A DNA stretch of 64,000 bases from Kiritimatiellia bacterium (GTDB lineage Bacteria; Verrucomicrobiota; Kiritimatiellia; RFP12; UBA1067). The stretch covers positions 22,190-86,189 of the forward strand of contig JAILJX010000054.1 of assembly GCA_024694365.1 (NCBI GenBank), in the 5' to 3' direction. Both the position numbers and the translations under genes were made by a program. A model generated the notes under the pieces. That model was not told the origin of the DNA, made no database searches, and saw only the letters and a list, made by a program, of their open reading frames with translations. Position 1 is the stretch's first letter. Every line of letters begins with the position of its first letter. This document shows, one piece after another, positions 63,831 to 64,000 of the stretch.

Positions 63831-64000
63831 AAGTTGCCATAATTGCGATAAATCGGCATAAATCAACTCGCAGTCTCCATGCCGGATCGGCTGGCCGCTG
63901 CTTGTATAAGACTGCGGACGTTTTTTCCGGCGACCATAGGCGGTTTTGCCAGGCTTCCCGGACAATCCTTCCCGGAAGGGGAGGTTTGTAAGGCTGTGGT

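Larger units (their letters stand above)
62502..64000. other. 1.5-kb region without a credible gene, rich in repeats
   Basis: No reading frame here has a ribosome site, family motif or normal codon use; all are short and run through repeats. The region holds a degenerate 23-bp repeat (62679-62851), an 11-copy array of AAACGCAC around an AT-rich core (62919-63185), an 18-bp inverted repeat (63253-63427) and a nested direct/inverted repeat element (63529-63830). From about 63831 to the end I see nothing clear apart from a short palindrome CCTTCCCGGAAGG near 63969. Confidence 0.75.

Overview
The window is a gene-dense stretch (about 57 protein genes, few gaps) from a high-GC Gram-negative bacterium. 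A lipoprotein N-acyltransferase, a FadL-type porin, an outer-membrane efflux tail and a type III secretion system (T3SS) all point to a double membrane. Pyrophosphate-type phosphofructokinase, a eukaryote-like (GH13_8) glycogen branching enzyme, a LA_2272-type surface protein and a T3SS among housekeeping genes suggest the PVC superphylum, perhaps Kiritimatiellota, Lentisphaerota or Verrucomicrobiota. That placement is inference; no rRNA is present.

Layout. 1-3.6 kb: end of an efflux gene, terminator, a promoter-bearing repeat, a frameshifted CesT-type T3SS chaperone, a 542-aa unknown and two small related secreted-type proteins. 3.6-6.7 kb: a 1054-aa glycine-rich exported protein. 6.7-14.2 kb: dnaX, nfeD/stomatin, comF, citrate synthase, a low-molecular-weight phosphatase, tsaC and a CBS-type pyrophosphatase. 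14.2-20.5 kb (minus strand): sctO-P-Q-R-S-T-U, then an ECF sigma factor and a 93-aa protein. 20.65-26.9 kb (plus strand): translocon locus in the order small protein, coiled-coil protein, SycD/LcrH chaperone, SctE, SctB and two more EspA-like proteins; the first five parallel Yersinia lcrG-lcrV-lcrH-yopB-yopD. 26.9-47.4 kb: nucleosidase, icd, radical SAM, FadL porin, FkbH-like phosphatase, glycosyltransferase, rRNA methyltransferase, tadA, fusA, PPi-PFK, AI-2E-type permease, ilvD, a biotin carboxyltransferase and glgA-glgB. 47.5-62.5 kb: infC, pssA, a surface protein, parB, an M28 peptidase, an XRE-cupin regulator, accD-accA, folK, lysA, a U32 protein, lnt, ychJ, a HAD phosphatase, an unknown and parA. 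62.5-64 kb: a gene-free region packed with direct and inverted repeats and an AT-rich island.

Regulation is the most informative part. Housekeeping promoters are easy to see (TATAAT, often as TATGGTATAAT), and in ten genes the -10 box lies only 6-11 nt before the start codon, so those mRNAs should be leaderless or nearly so. A different signal, GTAAC-N13-GCGTGTA, occurs exactly at four places, all in front of T3SS-locus genes (93-aa protein, LcrV-position protein, sctE, sctB), with a weaker fifth copy before the 542-aa protein. An ECF sigma gene closes the sct operon. The simplest model is a cascade: a housekeeping promoter drives sctO-U plus the sigma factor, and the sigma factor then switches on translocon and substrate genes from the GTAAC/GCGTGTA promoters.

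Other points of note are four EspA-like paralogues in two loci, a 75-bp tandem repeat carrying the lysA promoter with successively decayed -10 boxes, an infC gene starting at a rare ATC codon, and iteron-like arrays around an AT-rich core downstream of parA.
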